A stretch of DNA of 64,000 nt from Cytophagaceae bacterium ABcell3 (GCA_030913385.1 CP133159.1:3370584-3434583), one strand, 5' to 3'. Positions 35,331 through 45,690 are shown, numbered from the stretch's first letter. The notes: generated by a model not told the origin, from the sequence alone. Numbers and translations: made by a program.

Positions 35331-36416
35331 TTATTGGTTTTTAAAATGCAATCGGAATTCGGCTCCTACCCCTTCTTGACCGTAAACATCAATAAATCCA
35401 CCGGCATTTTCAACCATTTTTTTTACAGTATATAAACCCAAGCCACTACCTTCAATATGCTCATTTAAGTTTTTGAACATATTGAAATACCGGTTTTCTT
35501 CTTTAGGCTCTATGCCTATACCATGATCTTTGACACTTAGGACTGTATGTCCGTTTTCATTCCATGTACTGATTTTAACCACACACTTTTGGTCAGGTTT
35601 TCTAAACTTAATTGCGTTGGAAACCAAGTTATACAAAACACTCTTTGTATTTGCTGCTGTAAAGCAGATTTGAGGCTCTTTTAAATCAATATCAATTTTA
35701 GCCTTAGAAGCATTTAACTGCGCTTTTAAATCATCCATGACCTGATGGATTATACCTGGTAATTTTACATAAAAATAATGTCCGTTTAATTTCTTTTGTG
35801 CCTTGGTCATGTTAACAAGCTGGTTAATGTTTACATAAAGCTGGTTAACAGACTGCTTCATCAAGTCAGCAATTAGTTCACAGTCGTCATCAAAAGACTT
35901 ATGGGAAACCATGTCATAAATATTGGCCACAAGCCCTTCTAAGTTAGACGCAGGAACTTTCAACTCATGAGAAGCAGTATAAACCAAGTTATCAAGGTCA
36001 TTGTGCAGTTTTTCAAGTTCGTAGTTTACCTTTTCAAGTTCTATAGCCTGTTCCTTTTGCTTATGGATGCTGGTACAGGTGCCAAACCATTTAACAATGT
36101 CCCCATCTGGACCACGCATAGGAATAGCTCTTGCTATATACCACCTATAGTGACCTTGGTGGTCTTTAAGCCTATATTCCATTTCAAAATCTACTCCGTT
36201 TTCAAAAGAGTTTTTCCATCTTTTAACGGTTTCGCTTTTTTCATCTGGGTGAATAATACTTTGAATTCCTAAGTCCCGAGATTCATCAAAGCTCAGGCCT
36301 GTAAGCCGATACCAGCTTTTGTTAAAGTAATCAAGATTGCCGTCAGGGCGTGACGTCCAGACTATTTGCGGCAACGAATCGGCGAAGAACTTAAATTCTT
36401 GGGTTATCTCAAACAT
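35331..36416 (-). CDS. Cytoplasmic PAS-domain histidine kinase
   Basis: 361 residues, no membrane segment. The N-terminal PAS domain with PAC tail (~5-125: 'LPQIVWTSRPDGNLDYFNKSWYRLTGLS', 'YRWYIARAIPMRGPDGDIVKWFGTCTSI') precedes a short coiled coil, a HisKA-like dimerisation region with phospho-acceptor His in 'YTASHELKVPASNLEGLV', and a catalytic domain with N box 'NLVSNAIKFR', 'DHGIGIEP' and 'GSGLGLYTVKKMVE'. No response regulator is adjacent. It is probably co-transcribed with pgeF. Confidence 0.88.
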   Translation of the reverse strand: MFEITQEFKFFADSLPQIVWTSRPDGNLDYFNKSWYRLTGLSFDESRDLGIQSIIHPDEKSETVKRWKNSFENGVDFEMEYRLKDHQGHYRWYIARAIPMRGPDGDIVKWFGTCTSIHKQKEQAIELEKVNYELEKLHNDLDNLVYTASHELKVPASNLEGLVANIYDMVSHKSFDDDCELIADLMKQSVNQLYVNINQLVNMTKAQKKLNGHYFYVKLPGIIHQVMDDLKAQLNASKAKIDIDLKEPQICFTAANTKSVLYNLVSNAIKFRKPDQKCVVKISTWNENGHTVLSVKDHGIGIEPKEENRYFNMFKNLNEHIEGSGLGLYTVKKMVENAGGFIDVYGQEGVGAEFRLHFKNQ

Positions 36417-36589
36417 AGGTTATTTTTTAGCCCAAACCGGCTAAAAAAAATAATGTTTAAAACAAAGTTTATTTTGTGAGATAAGGGAGGAATTACGACC
36501 TTCACTAAACAATAATATTGTTTAAAAACTTTATTATTAATGACTTTTTGATCTTCAGATCAATTTGGGAAACATTCTTCTTGTCAAAT

Positions 36590-36623
36590 TTTGAACAAAA
36601 TAGAGGTTCAAAGATTATATTTT
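36590..36623 (+). promoter_or_regulatory. Candidate promoter for the glgX-treZ-treYmalQ operon
   Basis: TTTG at 36590-36593 and TATATTTT at 36616-36623 approximate the TTTG / TAnnTTTG pair with 22 nt between. They lie 16 bp before the start codon. Confidence 0.4.
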
Positions 36624-36639
36624 TTATTTAACTATAGAT

Positions 36640-38772
36640 ATGAGCACAATAGTATACCCTGGAGAATCCTATCCGCTTGGCGCAACCTGGGACGGAAAAG
36701 GTGTAAATTTTGCACTTTATGCAGATAATGCTGAGGGTGTGGATTTATGTTTGTTTAATTCAACCGAAGATAAAAAAGAATCTGTTAAAATCCCTTTGAC
36801 CGAACGCTCTCACCAGATATGGCATGTTTACATACCTGGTATTAAGCCTGGTCAACTGTACGGGTATAGGGTACATGGCCCTTACGATCCCAAAAACGGA
36901 CACCGGTTTAACCCGCACAAACTCCTTATAGATCCATATTCCAAAGCCATTTCGGGAACCATAAAATGGCACAAGTCTTTATTTGGCTATAAAATTGGGC
37001 ATAAAGATGAGGATATAAGTTTTAATAAGGAGGACAGTGCTCCTTATATCCCTAAATCTGTTGTAATAGATCCTAATTTTGATTGGGAAGGCGATACGTC
37101 ACCAAACTACCCGTACCATAAGTCTATCATTTATGAGGCACATGTAAAAGGCTTGACAAAACTACACCCTGAGATCCCAGAAGAAATTAGAGGATCCTAT
37201 GCAGCAGTAGCCCATCCTGTAACAATTGAATACCTTAAAAAATTAGGCATTACCGCTATAGAACTTATGCCTGTGCATCATTTTATAACGGATTCTTTCC
37301 TCCACGAAAAAGGTCTTACGAATTACTGGGGCTACAACACCCTTAGCTATTTTGCACCTGATGTCCGCTACTCTTCTAGTGGCAACCGGGGAGAACAGGT
37401 CAAAGAGTTCAAAAACATGGTAAAGGAACTGCACAAAGCAGGTATTGAAGTAATTCTAGACGTGGTCTACAACCATACAGGCGAAGGAAACCACCTTGGG
37501 CCTACCCTATCTTTGCGAGGCATTGACAATTCCGCTTACTACCGCTTGATGAGTGACGACCAACGGTATTATATGGATTACACCGGCACTGGAAACACCC
37601 TCAATGTAAACCTTCCAAATGTTTTAAGGCTAATTATGGACAGCCTTAGGTATTGGATTTTGGAAATGCATGTGGACGGTTTCCGTTTCGACTTGGCCTC
37701 CACCCTTGCGCGTGAACTTCATGAAGTGAACCAGTTAAGTGCATTTTTTGATATCATTCACCAAGACCCTGTGATTTCACAAGTAAAATTGATTGCCGAA
37801 CCATGGGATGTGGGCGAAGGCGGCTATCAAGTTGGGAACTTCCCTCCTGGATGGGTAGAATGGAATGGAAAATACAGAGACTGCATCAGGGACTTCTGGC
37901 GTGGCGCAGAAAGTATGCTGGCAGAGTTTGCAGAAAGGTTTACCGGAAGCTCAGACTTGTACCAAGATGACAACAGAAGACCTACGGCCAGTATTAATTT
38001 CATTACCGCCCATGACGGTTTCACATTAAACGACCTTGTTTCTTACAATGAGAAACACAACATGATGAACGGCGAAGATAACCGTGACGGGGAAAGCCAC
38101 AACCGTTCCTGGAACTGTGGAATAGAAGGCATTACCGATGATCCGGAAATCAATACGTTGAGAGAAAAGCAGAAACGCAACTTCTTAACCACTCTATTTT
38201 TGTCTCAAGGTGTGCCTATGTTAGTATCTGGAGATGAAATTAGCCGGACACAACATGGCAACAACAACGCTTATTGCCAAGACAATGAGCTATCGTGGAT
38301 CAACTGGCCTACAGCTGACAAAGATCTGCTAGACTTTACTAGAAAACTTATCAATTTCAGAAAAAAACATCCGGTGTTTTGCAGGCGCCGGTGGTTCCAA
38401 GGTCAACCTATTAAAGGGTTAGGACTGGAAGACATTGCTTGGTTCCTGCCCGATGGAACTGAAATGACAGAAGTGCATTGGCAGGATTACTTTGCTAAAT
38501 CATTAGGAGTATACCTCAACGGACGCGGAATCCACTCAAGAGGCCCCAAAGGAGAAATTATCCTTGACGATAGTTTTTACTTGGTTTTCAACGCTTATCA
38601 TTTGCCTTTGGACTATAAACTTCCACCTAAAAAATATGGTGCTCAGTGGACCAAAATCTTGGATACCTGCTTTAACTATTTTGACGAAGATTCGACAGAA
38701 ACTTATGAACCTTGTCAAACCATACAGGTAGAAGGACGTTCGATCGCATTGTTTAAATACACATTTTTATGA
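36640..38772 (+). CDS. glgX: Glycogen debranching enzyme GlgX/TreX
   Basis: A 710-residue GH13 isoamylase-type enzyme that cuts alpha-1,6 branches in glycogen. It has an N-terminal CBM48 domain ('YPLGATWDGKGVNFALYADNAEGVDLCLF') and the GH13 regions 'VILDVVYNHTGEG', 'VDGFRFDLAS' (nucleophile Asp), 'KLIAEPWDVG' (acid Glu) and 'ITAHDGFTLNDLVSYN'. It is first in a three-gene operon whose reading frames overlap. In this context it should supply linear maltodextrin to TreY, matching the TreX role. Confidence 0.95.
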   Translation: MSTIVYPGESYPLGATWDGKGVNFALYADNAEGVDLCLFNSTEDKKESVKIPLTERSHQIWHVYIPGIKPGQLYGYRVHGPYDPKNGHRFNPHKLLIDPYSKAISGTIKWHKSLFGYKIGHKDEDISFNKEDSAPYIPKSVVIDPNFDWEGDTSPNYPYHKSIIYEAHVKGLTKLHPEIPEEIRGSYAAVAHPVTIEYLKKLGITAIELMPVHHFITDSFLHEKGLTNYWGYNTLSYFAPDVRYSSSGNRGEQVKEFKNMVKELHKAGIEVILDVVYNHTGEGNHLGPTLSLRGIDNSAYYRLMSDDQRYYMDYTGTGNTLNVNLPNVLRLIMDSLRYWILEMHVDGFRFDLASTLARELHEVNQLSAFFDIIHQDPVISQVKLIAEPWDVGEGGYQVGNFPPGWVEWNGKYRDCIRDFWRGAESMLAEFAERFTGSSDLYQDDNRRPTASINFITAHDGFTLNDLVSYNEKHNMMNGEDNRDGESHNRSWNCGIEGITDDPEINTLREKQKRNFLTTLFLSQGVPMLVSGDEISRTQHGNNNAYCQDNELSWINWPTADKDLLDFTRKLINFRKKHPVFCRRRWFQGQPIKGLGLEDIAWFLPDGTEMTEVHWQDYFAKSLGVYLNGRGIHSRGPKGEIILDDSFYLVFNAYHLPLDYKLPPKKYGAQWTKILDTCFNYFDEDSTETYEPCQTIQVEGRSIALFKYTFL

Positions 38773-40613
38773 GTTTTTCAGAAGTAAAGAAAAGTATTCC
38801 GGGAATACGCTTTGATAAAGAAGGGGTGGCCAATGTAACGCTATGGGCACCCCATGCTCAACAGGCAGAAGTTTACTTAACCCAAAAAGATGTAAAACTA
38901 CCCCTAGAGCAGAAAGTCTATGGATATTGGCAACTTACCACAGAACAAATAAAATCAGGAGATTATTACCAATACATTTTAAATGGAGAAAAGAAATTAC
39001 CGGATCCGGCTTCTATTTCTCAACCAGAGGGCGTGCATGGCCCTTCACAAGCCATTGACCTTACCTATAAATGGTCAGACCAGTCGTGGAACAATATTCC
39101 GCTAGAGGACTATATCCTATATGAGCTGCATACAGGCACTTTTTCTCCTGAAGGCAATTTTGAAGGCATAGAAAAAAAGCTTGACTATTTGAAGGAACTC
39201 GGCATCACAGCCATAGAAATTATGCCAGTCTCCCAGTTTCCAGGCCAGCGAAACTGGGGCTATGATGGGGTGTATCCATTTGCGGTACAGGAATCCTATG
39301 GTGGTGTATTAGGCTTACAACACCTGGTAGACACCTGTCATAAAAAAGGCATAGCGGTCATCCTTGATGTAGTTTATAACCACCTAGGTCCCGAAGGCAA
39401 CTATTTGGCTGAATATGCACCTTATTTTACTGACAAATACAATACCCCCTGGGGAAAGGCCATAAATTTTGATGATGCCTGGTGCGATGGCGTCAGAAAG
39501 TATTTTATAGAAAATACCCTGATGTGGTTCAGGGATTTTCATATTGATGCCCTCCGTATGGATGCCGTACACGCTATTAAAGACTTTAGCCCAAAACATA
39601 TTCTAAGGGAAATAAAAGAGCATGTCAATGAACTACAAAAAACAACAGGAAGGAACCACCACCTAATTGTAGAATTAGACCTAAACGACAATAAGTTCAT
39701 AACCCCATTAGAAGATCATGGGTATGGCATGGACGCCCAATGGATAGATGAGTTTCACCATGCCCTTAGGGTTACAACAGGCGAAGAGAAAACCGGATAT
39801 TATGCAGATTTTGACGGGCTGAAACACCTGGCCAAATCATATAAAGATGCCTATGTTTACGACGGTATTTATTCGCCGCACAGGCACAGAAACTTTGGCA
39901 CAAAAACAGACAATAACCCAGGAAAGCAGTTTGTTGTATTTTCCCAAAACCACGACCAAACCGGCAACAGGATGCTTGGCGAACGTTCCAGTCAGCTTGT
40001 AAGCTACGAAATGCTTAAAGTTATGGCCGGAGCGGTTATCTCCAGCCCTTACCTGCCGATGCTGTTTATGGGTGAAGAATATAGTGAAACCCATCCTTTT
40101 TTGTACTTCGTAAGCCATGGTGACCCCAATTTAATAGAAGCTGTAAGGAAAGGAAGGAAAGCGGAATTTGCGGCTTTTCACGCAAAAGGAGAAGCACCAG
40201 ACCCTCAGGATGAAAAAACCTTCGAAACATCTAAACTTCAATGGGAGCTGCTAGACAAGCACGCACACAAAACGCTCTTTAGGTACTATCAGACTCTTAT
40301 AGCCTTGCGCAAAAAACAACCAGCCCTGAAAAACCTAAACAGAAAAAATGTAGAAGTGTACCCTGACGAAGAAAAGCAAAGCCTGATACTGCACAGGTGG
40401 CACGAAAATCAACATATTGTGTGTGTGATGAACTTTTCCAAACAGGCTCAAAATATCAACCTTCCATCGGTTAATATGGAATGGGTTAAACTACTAGACT
40501 CTGCCGCCCCAGAATGGAATGGCCCAGAAGCTGCTCCAGAAACATTGCCTAATGCAGCTTTTTTCAAATTACAACCTGAATCTTTTTTAATCTATACCAA
40601 TAAGCATGATTAA
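38769..40613 (+). CDS. treZ: Malto-oligosyltrehalose trehalohydrolase TreZ
   Basis: A 614-residue GH13 enzyme that releases trehalose from maltooligosyl trehalose. N-terminal CBM48-like domain ('NVTLWAPHAQQAEVYL'), GH13 regions 'VILDVVYNHLGPEGNYL', 'DALRMDAVHAIKDFS' (nucleophile Asp), 'HHLIVELDLNDNKFI' (acid Glu) and 'FSQNHDQTGNRMLGERSS'. The TreZ-type 'APYFTDKYNTPWGKAINFDD' loop is present. The start overlaps the glgX stop by four bases, which implies coupled translation. Confidence 0.95.
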   Translation: MSFSEVKKSIPGIRFDKEGVANVTLWAPHAQQAEVYLTQKDVKLPLEQKVYGYWQLTTEQIKSGDYYQYILNGEKKLPDPASISQPEGVHGPSQAIDLTYKWSDQSWNNIPLEDYILYELHTGTFSPEGNFEGIEKKLDYLKELGITAIEIMPVSQFPGQRNWGYDGVYPFAVQESYGGVLGLQHLVDTCHKKGIAVILDVVYNHLGPEGNYLAEYAPYFTDKYNTPWGKAINFDDAWCDGVRKYFIENTLMWFRDFHIDALRMDAVHAIKDFSPKHILREIKEHVNELQKTTGRNHHLIVELDLNDNKFITPLEDHGYGMDAQWIDEFHHALRVTTGEEKTGYYADFDGLKHLAKSYKDAYVYDGIYSPHRHRNFGTKTDNNPGKQFVVFSQNHDQTGNRMLGERSSQLVSYEMLKVMAGAVISSPYLPMLFMGEEYSETHPFLYFVSHGDPNLIEAVRKGRKAEFAAFHAKGEAPDPQDEKTFETSKLQWELLDKHAHKTLFRYYQTLIALRKKQPALKNLNRKNVEVYPDEEKQSLILHRWHENQHIVCVMNFSKQAQNINLPSVNMEWVKLLDSAAPEWNGPEAAPETLPNAAFFKLQPESFLIYTNKHD

Positions 40614-43600
40614 TCCAGTTTCTACTTATAGACTGCAACTTCACAAAGGTTTTACCTTAGCAGATTTAGACCATATAATTCCATATTTAAAATCACTGGG
40701 CGTAAAAACGGTTTATGCGTCCCCGATATTTCAAGCTACACCTGGAAGCACGCATGGGTATGATGGTGTAAACCCACATTTAATAAACCCTGAAATAGGG
40801 TCTGAAGAAATCCTCAAGCAAATAAGTCAAAAGCTTAAAGAAAATGACATTCTTTGGCTCCAGGATATTGTTCCAAACCACATGGCCTTCCACCCCGACA
40901 ACATCTGGTTGTGGGATGTGCTGGAAAAAGGCAGGCGTTCCATATATGCTGAATATTTTGATATTGCTTGGAACAGCCATGTGTACAATGGAAAACTCAT
41001 GGTTCCTTTTCTGGGTTCGCCCCTTGAAGACCTTCTGAGAAATGGAGAAATTAAATTAGATTATCATGACACAAGGCTTATCTTTCGCTATTATGATAAC
41101 ACTTACCCTTTACAACCTGCTTCTTACCTTAATGTCTTACGGGGAGAAAATACTCCTGAAGAAGTCAAAAACCTGTTAAACAAAATTCCATTACCTGATC
41201 AAAACGAAGACAAAACAGGATATCAGGGTCAATGGGACGAAATTAGACAGCAATTAAGTACTCTTTTAAACCAAGAACATATTAGAGATTGGTTTAACGA
41301 TACCATTTATGCAATTAGCAGTTCGCCTGAGTACCTAAAAGAAATAGCGGACCAACAGATTTATCAGCTTTCCCATTGGCAGGAAACAGACCACCAAATA
41401 AACTACAGACGCTTCTTCACCATCAATGGCCTTATATGCTTAAACATCCATAAAAAAGAAGTTTTTGAAGATTACCACAAGCAGATTAAGAAACTTATAG
41501 ACGAAGGTGTAATACAAGGGTTAAGAATTGACCATATAGACGGTCTATATGATCCTACAACTTACTTACAACAGCTACGGAAACTTTCTGGCGAGAACCT
41601 ATACATTGTTGTAGAGAAAATTCTTGAACCCCGGGAAAACCTTCCTGAGCATTGGAAAATACAAGGCAATACAGGTTATGACTTCCTTACTCTGGTCAAT
41701 AACCTGCTTACAAGGAGAAAAAGTAAAGAAAGGCTTACTGAATTCTATAGGAAGTTAACCGATGACGACACGCCTGTCCACTCACAAGTATTGGAGAAAA
41801 AAGCCAATATCCTTTACAACAATATGGCGGGAGAATTGGACAACTTAAGCAAACTCTTTTTTGACCTAGACCTTCAGAAAGACCATGACATACCGTATGA
41901 AGATCTAAAAAAAGCCATTGGAGCAGTGCTGATACACTGTCCGGTTTACCGCTATTATGGCCATGCAATGCCTTTGGACAAAGAAGAGCAAAATGCACTA
42001 AAGCAAGTTTTCAAAGAGATCAATAAAAAAGAAAACGATCTCTCTGAACCGGTAAATGCATTAGAAGGTGTGTTGATTAAAGCACCGGAACATGGAGATG
42101 CAGAATTTAACAGACGTGCTTTACAGTTTTACCAACGCCTGATGCAGTTTTCAGGCCCTCTAATGGCAAAAGGTGTAGAAGATACCCTCATGTACACCTA
42201 CAACCGTTTTATAGGCTTAAATGAAGTGGGTGGATCTCCAGAGTTGTTCGGTATCTCACCTGAAGAGTTTCACCAACACATGCAAGAAAGGCTCCTAAAG
42301 ATGCCTTTGTCCATGAATGCCACTGCTACCCACGATACAAAAAGAGGCGAAGATGTGAGCGCTAGGCTAAATGCCCTCTCCGATATTCCTGGACGATGGT
42401 TAAAAATGGTAAAGAAATGGCAGAAGCTTAACCAAGAGGCTAAGCAAAATGGACCTGATACAAATGACGAATACTTCATTTACCAAACACTGGTCGGCGC
42501 CTATCCAATGCCTGGACAAGACGAAGATAACTTCAAGCAAAGATTTAAGAAATACCTAGTAAAAGCACTGAGAGAAGGGAAATTAAACTCGAACTGGACT
42601 CAACCCAACGAAGCTTATGAGGCCGCAGTTACTTCTTTTGCAGAGAAACTGCTTGAGCCTGAAAATGCCTTTATGAAGAGCTTCAAAAAATTCCATGAGG
42701 AGCTTTCTGATTTTGGGATTGTAAATTCACTATCAAAGCTTGTACTTAAGTTTACTTGCCCCGGAACGCCTGACGTATATCAAGGATGTGAGTTTTGGGA
42801 CTTAAGTATGGTAGACCCTGACAATAGAAGGCCAGTCGATTATAAATTAAGGCAAGATGCGCTCAAGACATTTGAAAACTCCAACGAGCTAGAACTGGAA
42901 AGCCTTTGGGGAAACAGGTACAATGCACAGATAAAGCAATGGCTGACCACAGCACTTTTAAAAGAGCGTAAACAAAATCCAGAATTGTTCAGCGAAGGGG
43001 AATATATTCCTCTTCAGGTAAAAGGAGCTTATGCATCGCATGTTTTAGCGTTTGCCCGTCGACATAAACAAGATTGGCTGGTAGTAGCCATACCTTTGCA
43101 TATAGGTAGACTTTGCAAAGGACAAAAACAGAGCCTGGACGCACTAGACTGGAAAGACACCAGGGTTTCCTTGCCCCCAGAAGCACCAGACCATTACGAA
43201 CAACTGACTGACGCGAAGGGTAAGAAGAAAGGAAATATAGCCATAAAAGATCTTTTCAATAAGGTTCCTATAGGAGTTGCTAAACTAAAAAAGTTAGAAA
43301 AAAACAGGGATGCTGGCATACTAATGCATATTTCTTCACTGCCGTCAGCCTTTGGAACAGGAGATTTTGGCCCAGAAGCACAAAAATTTGCAGACTTTTT
43401 GGCCAGAAGTCGGCAAAAGTACTGGCAAATACTCCCTTTAAACCCAACCGAAGAAGGAACAGGCTACTCCCCATACAGCTCTATTTCTAGTATGGCAGGA
43501 AATACCCTTTTGCTAAGCCCTGAGCTTATGGCAGAAGATGGTTTGATAAAAAAGGAGAAGCTGAAGCAGTTTAAGATCCCAACTTCTGAAACTGCCAATT

Positions 43601-44799
43601 TCCCAAAAGCCGAAAAAATTAGGAAAGTACTGTTCAAAAAAGCATGGAAAAATTTCCAGAAAGGTAAAGCACCGCACCTAAAACCGGAATTTGAAGCGTT
43701 TTGTGCCAAAGAAGCTTTCTGGCTTGACGATTTTGCACTATACCTTGCCATTAAAGATGCACACAAAGGAAAAGCATGGTTTCAATGGCCTGAAGCTTTG
43801 AAAAAAAGAGATAAACGAACACTGGAAGAATTTGCAGAAGAAAACCAAGAGGTATTGGAAAAGATCAAATGGTTCCAATATATGTTTATCAGGCAATGGA
43901 AACACCTAAAAGCCTACTGCAACAAGCAAGATATTCACCTATTTGGCGACCTCCCCTTCTATGTCAGCTACGACTCTGCTGATGTTTGGGCGCATCCAGG
44001 CATTTTCAGCCTTGACGAGGAAGGCAATATCAAAGGTGTTGCCGGAGTACCACCAGATTATTTCAACGCCAACGGGCAATTGTGGGGCATGCCTGTCTTT
44101 AAATGGGAAGTACTCAAGCAAAGAAACTATGACTGGTGGATACAGCGCCTAAGAAAAAACATGGAGCTGTATGACTTTCTGAGACTAGACCATTTTCGTG
44201 CTTTTGCCGACTACTGGGAAGTGCCTGCGGGCGAAGAAACAGCCATAAACGGTACTTGGAAAGATGGTCCGGGAAAAGATTTCTTTGAAGCTGTCAAAAA
44301 AGCGCTCGGAGACCTGCCATTTATTGCGGAGGACTTAGGTGATATCAATGAACTGGTGCACAACCTTAGGGACGACCTGAAATTGCCGGGCATGAAAGTA
44401 CTACAGTTTGCTTTTGGCGATGACTTACCGGAATCCATATACATACCACACAACTATACCCCTCTGTATATAGCATACACCGGGACACATGACAACAATA
44501 CTACCAAAGGATGGTTCAGGCAAGATGCAGGAAGCATTGAGCGTAAAAACATGGAGAAATATACTGGTATAAAAGTAACAGATGACAATGTACATGAAGT
44601 ACTAGCCAGGTTGGCCTATTCGTCAGTAGCAAAAACCGCAATTTTACCCATTCAGGACGTGCTGGGGCTGGACGAACAAGCAAGGATGAACATTCCGGCA
44701 TCTGTAGAGAAAAACTGGCTCTGGAGGCTTAAAAAAGGTGCCTTAAAACCTTCTATAGAAAAAAAGCTTAGAAATTGGACTAGAACCTTTAACAGATAG
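40606..44799 (+). CDS. Fusion of malto-oligosyltrehalose synthase TreY and 4-alpha-glucanotransferase MalQ
   Basis: A 1397-residue bifunctional protein. Residues 1 to ~880 are TreY: 'PVSTYRLQLHKGFTLADL', 'YASPIFQATPGSTHGYDGVNP', 'QGLRIDHIDGLYDP' (nucleophile Asp), 'IVVEKIL', 'ATHDTKRGEDVSARL' and 'PGTPDVYQGCEFWDLSMVDPDNRRPVD'. From ~900 a complete GH77 MalQ follows: 'GILMHISSLPSAFGTGDFGP', 'DFLRLDHFRAFADYWEVP', 'FIAEDLG', 'YTGTHDNNT'. TreY turns the reducing end of maltodextrin into a trehalose unit; MalQ recycles short maltooligosaccharides. The start overlaps treZ by eight bases. I see no frameshift. Confidence 0.94.
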   Translation: MINPVSTYRLQLHKGFTLADLDHIIPYLKSLGVKTVYASPIFQATPGSTHGYDGVNPHLINPEIGSEEILKQISQKLKENDILWLQDIVPNHMAFHPDNIWLWDVLEKGRRSIYAEYFDIAWNSHVYNGKLMVPFLGSPLEDLLRNGEIKLDYHDTRLIFRYYDNTYPLQPASYLNVLRGENTPEEVKNLLNKIPLPDQNEDKTGYQGQWDEIRQQLSTLLNQEHIRDWFNDTIYAISSSPEYLKEIADQQIYQLSHWQETDHQINYRRFFTINGLICLNIHKKEVFEDYHKQIKKLIDEGVIQGLRIDHIDGLYDPTTYLQQLRKLSGENLYIVVEKILEPRENLPEHWKIQGNTGYDFLTLVNNLLTRRKSKERLTEFYRKLTDDDTPVHSQVLEKKANILYNNMAGELDNLSKLFFDLDLQKDHDIPYEDLKKAIGAVLIHCPVYRYYGHAMPLDKEEQNALKQVFKEINKKENDLSEPVNALEGVLIKAPEHGDAEFNRRALQFYQRLMQFSGPLMAKGVEDTLMYTYNRFIGLNEVGGSPELFGISPEEFHQHMQERLLKMPLSMNATATHDTKRGEDVSARLNALSDIPGRWLKMVKKWQKLNQEAKQNGPDTNDEYFIYQTLVGAYPMPGQDEDNFKQRFKKYLVKALREGKLNSNWTQPNEAYEAAVTSFAEKLLEPENAFMKSFKKFHEELSDFGIVNSLSKLVLKFTCPGTPDVYQGCEFWDLSMVDPDNRRPVDYKLRQDALKTFENSNELELESLWGNRYNAQIKQWLTTALLKERKQNPELFSEGEYIPLQVKGAYASHVLAFARRHKQDWLVVAIPLHIGRLCKGQKQSLDALDWKDTRVSLPPEAPDHYEQLTDAKGKKKGNIAIKDLFNKVPIGVAKLKKLEKNRDAGILMHISSLPSAFGTGDFGPEAQKFADFLARSRQKYWQILPLNPTEEGTGYSPYSSISSMAGNTLLLSPELMAEDGLIKKEKLKQFKIPTSETANFPKAEKIRKVLFKKAWKNFQKGKAPHLKPEFEAFCAKEAFWLDDFALYLAIKDAHKGKAWFQWPEALKKRDKRTLEEFAEENQEVLEKIKWFQYMFIRQWKHLKAYCNKQDIHLFGDLPFYVSYDSADVWAHPGIFSLDEEGNIKGVAGVPPDYFNANGQLWGMPVFKWEVLKQRNYDWWIQRLRKNMELYDFLRLDHFRAFADYWEVPAGEETAINGTWKDGPGKDFFEAVKKALGDLPFIAEDLGDINELVHNLRDDLKLPGMKVLQFAFGDDLPESIYIPHNYTPLYIAYTGTHDNNTTKGWFRQDAGSIERKNMEKYTGIKVTDDNVHEVLARLAYSSVAKTAILPIQDVLGLDEQARMNIPASVEKNWLWRLKKGALKPSIEKKLRNWTRTFNR

Positions 44800-44812
44800 G
44801 CAAATACATCAT

Positions 44813-44847
44813 TGATGATATGATGGCAACTGACCATCATATCATCA
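44813..44847. terminator. Terminator of the trehalose operon
   Basis: Perfect 14-bp inverted repeat TGATGATATGATGG / CCATCATATCATCA with a 7-nt loop, 13 bp after the operon's last stop. It lies between convergent genes and may serve both. Confidence 0.65.
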
Positions 44848-44856
44848 GCTTAACTA

Positions 44857-45690
44857 TCAATGATCCCATAAATTATGCTCCTCTTCTAAAAGTTCATCCT
44901 GCGCCCATTCAGATGCCTCTACCCCCTTGCTTGGATCTCCCCCATACATATCTATCAAATAAGAGCCTGCAGGGTTTGAAACACTTAACAAATAAGAACT
45001 AAACAGCCTTAGTTCAAATGCTTCCGCCAAATTTTTATGCTGGCTATCATTCTGGGCATTAAACCATATCGCCTCAGGATTGTCCCTAAAAAGCTCCTCA
45101 ACTAACTCTTTATAGCTAAAGGAAGCTACAGGTTGCAAAATCTGCTTCACGTTTGCCGGATGGTCAGCAGGCACGTAAATAGTGATAGCGATAATATGAT
45201 AAGACTTTAGCGAATGCTCTTTATCAAATACAACCTCCTCTTTTAACTCCAACTGGTAAAGATCTGAAGGAAGATAATATTGTGTTTCTTCCATGTGCAA
45301 AAACGAAGAGTCGCCCATTTCCAGCATCATTTCCTTTTCCTCTTCGGTATACTCAGGTTCAGCTCCTGGAATGGTTAGATTTTCCTGAAACTCTTCTAAA
45401 GAAAGTTTTTTTGTCAGGGAGTCATTTTGATAAGCAGTGACCGTGCCTTCTTTTACTGCATTGATCAATAATTTGGTAATTTCCCTGTTTTTCCCAAACA
45501 TGGGTCTGTTCTGTCTTTCACGCAGATCAATGCCTCTAACTACCGTTTTCCTATGCATGATATCAGATTCATGGACAGGCCTATAGGCCCATTTATTAAC
45601 GCCATTTTCATACATAGAATCTACGACACTCTGGGCTTCAACACCAAATGCGCAAAATAAAAAAACAACAACCGAATATATAGACTTCAT
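44857..45690 (-). CDS. GldN/PorN-like protein of the type IX secretion system
   Basis: A 277-residue protein with a signal peptide (…FCAFGVEAQ). The segment 'VNKWAYRPVHESDIMHRKTVVRGIDLRERQNRPMFGKNREI' matches the GldN pattern (I.E.D…K…R.IDLREK.N.P). GldN/PorN forms the periplasmic ring of T9SS together with GldK/PorK. The genes gldK, gldL and gldM are not adjacent, so this is probably a divergent paralogue rather than the core subunit. Three T9SS cargo genes lie in the same window. Confidence 0.75.
   Translation of the reverse strand: MKSIYSVVVFLFCAFGVEAQSVVDSMYENGVNKWAYRPVHESDIMHRKTVVRGIDLRERQNRPMFGKNREITKLLINAVKEGTVTAYQNDSLTKKLSLEEFQENLTIPGAEPEYTEEEKEMMLEMGDSSFLHMEETQYYLPSDLYQLELKEEVVFDKEHSLKSYHIIAITIYVPADHPANVKQILQPVASFSYKELVEELFRDNPEAIWFNAQNDSQHKNLAEAFELRLFSSYLLSVSNPAGSYLIDMYGGDPSKGVEASEWAQDELLEEEHNLWDH

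Noticed and set aside
36640-44799. glgX considered as part of a glycogen synthesis operon
   Set aside because: No glgA, glgB or glgC is present; overlap with treZ and treY points to trehalose formation.
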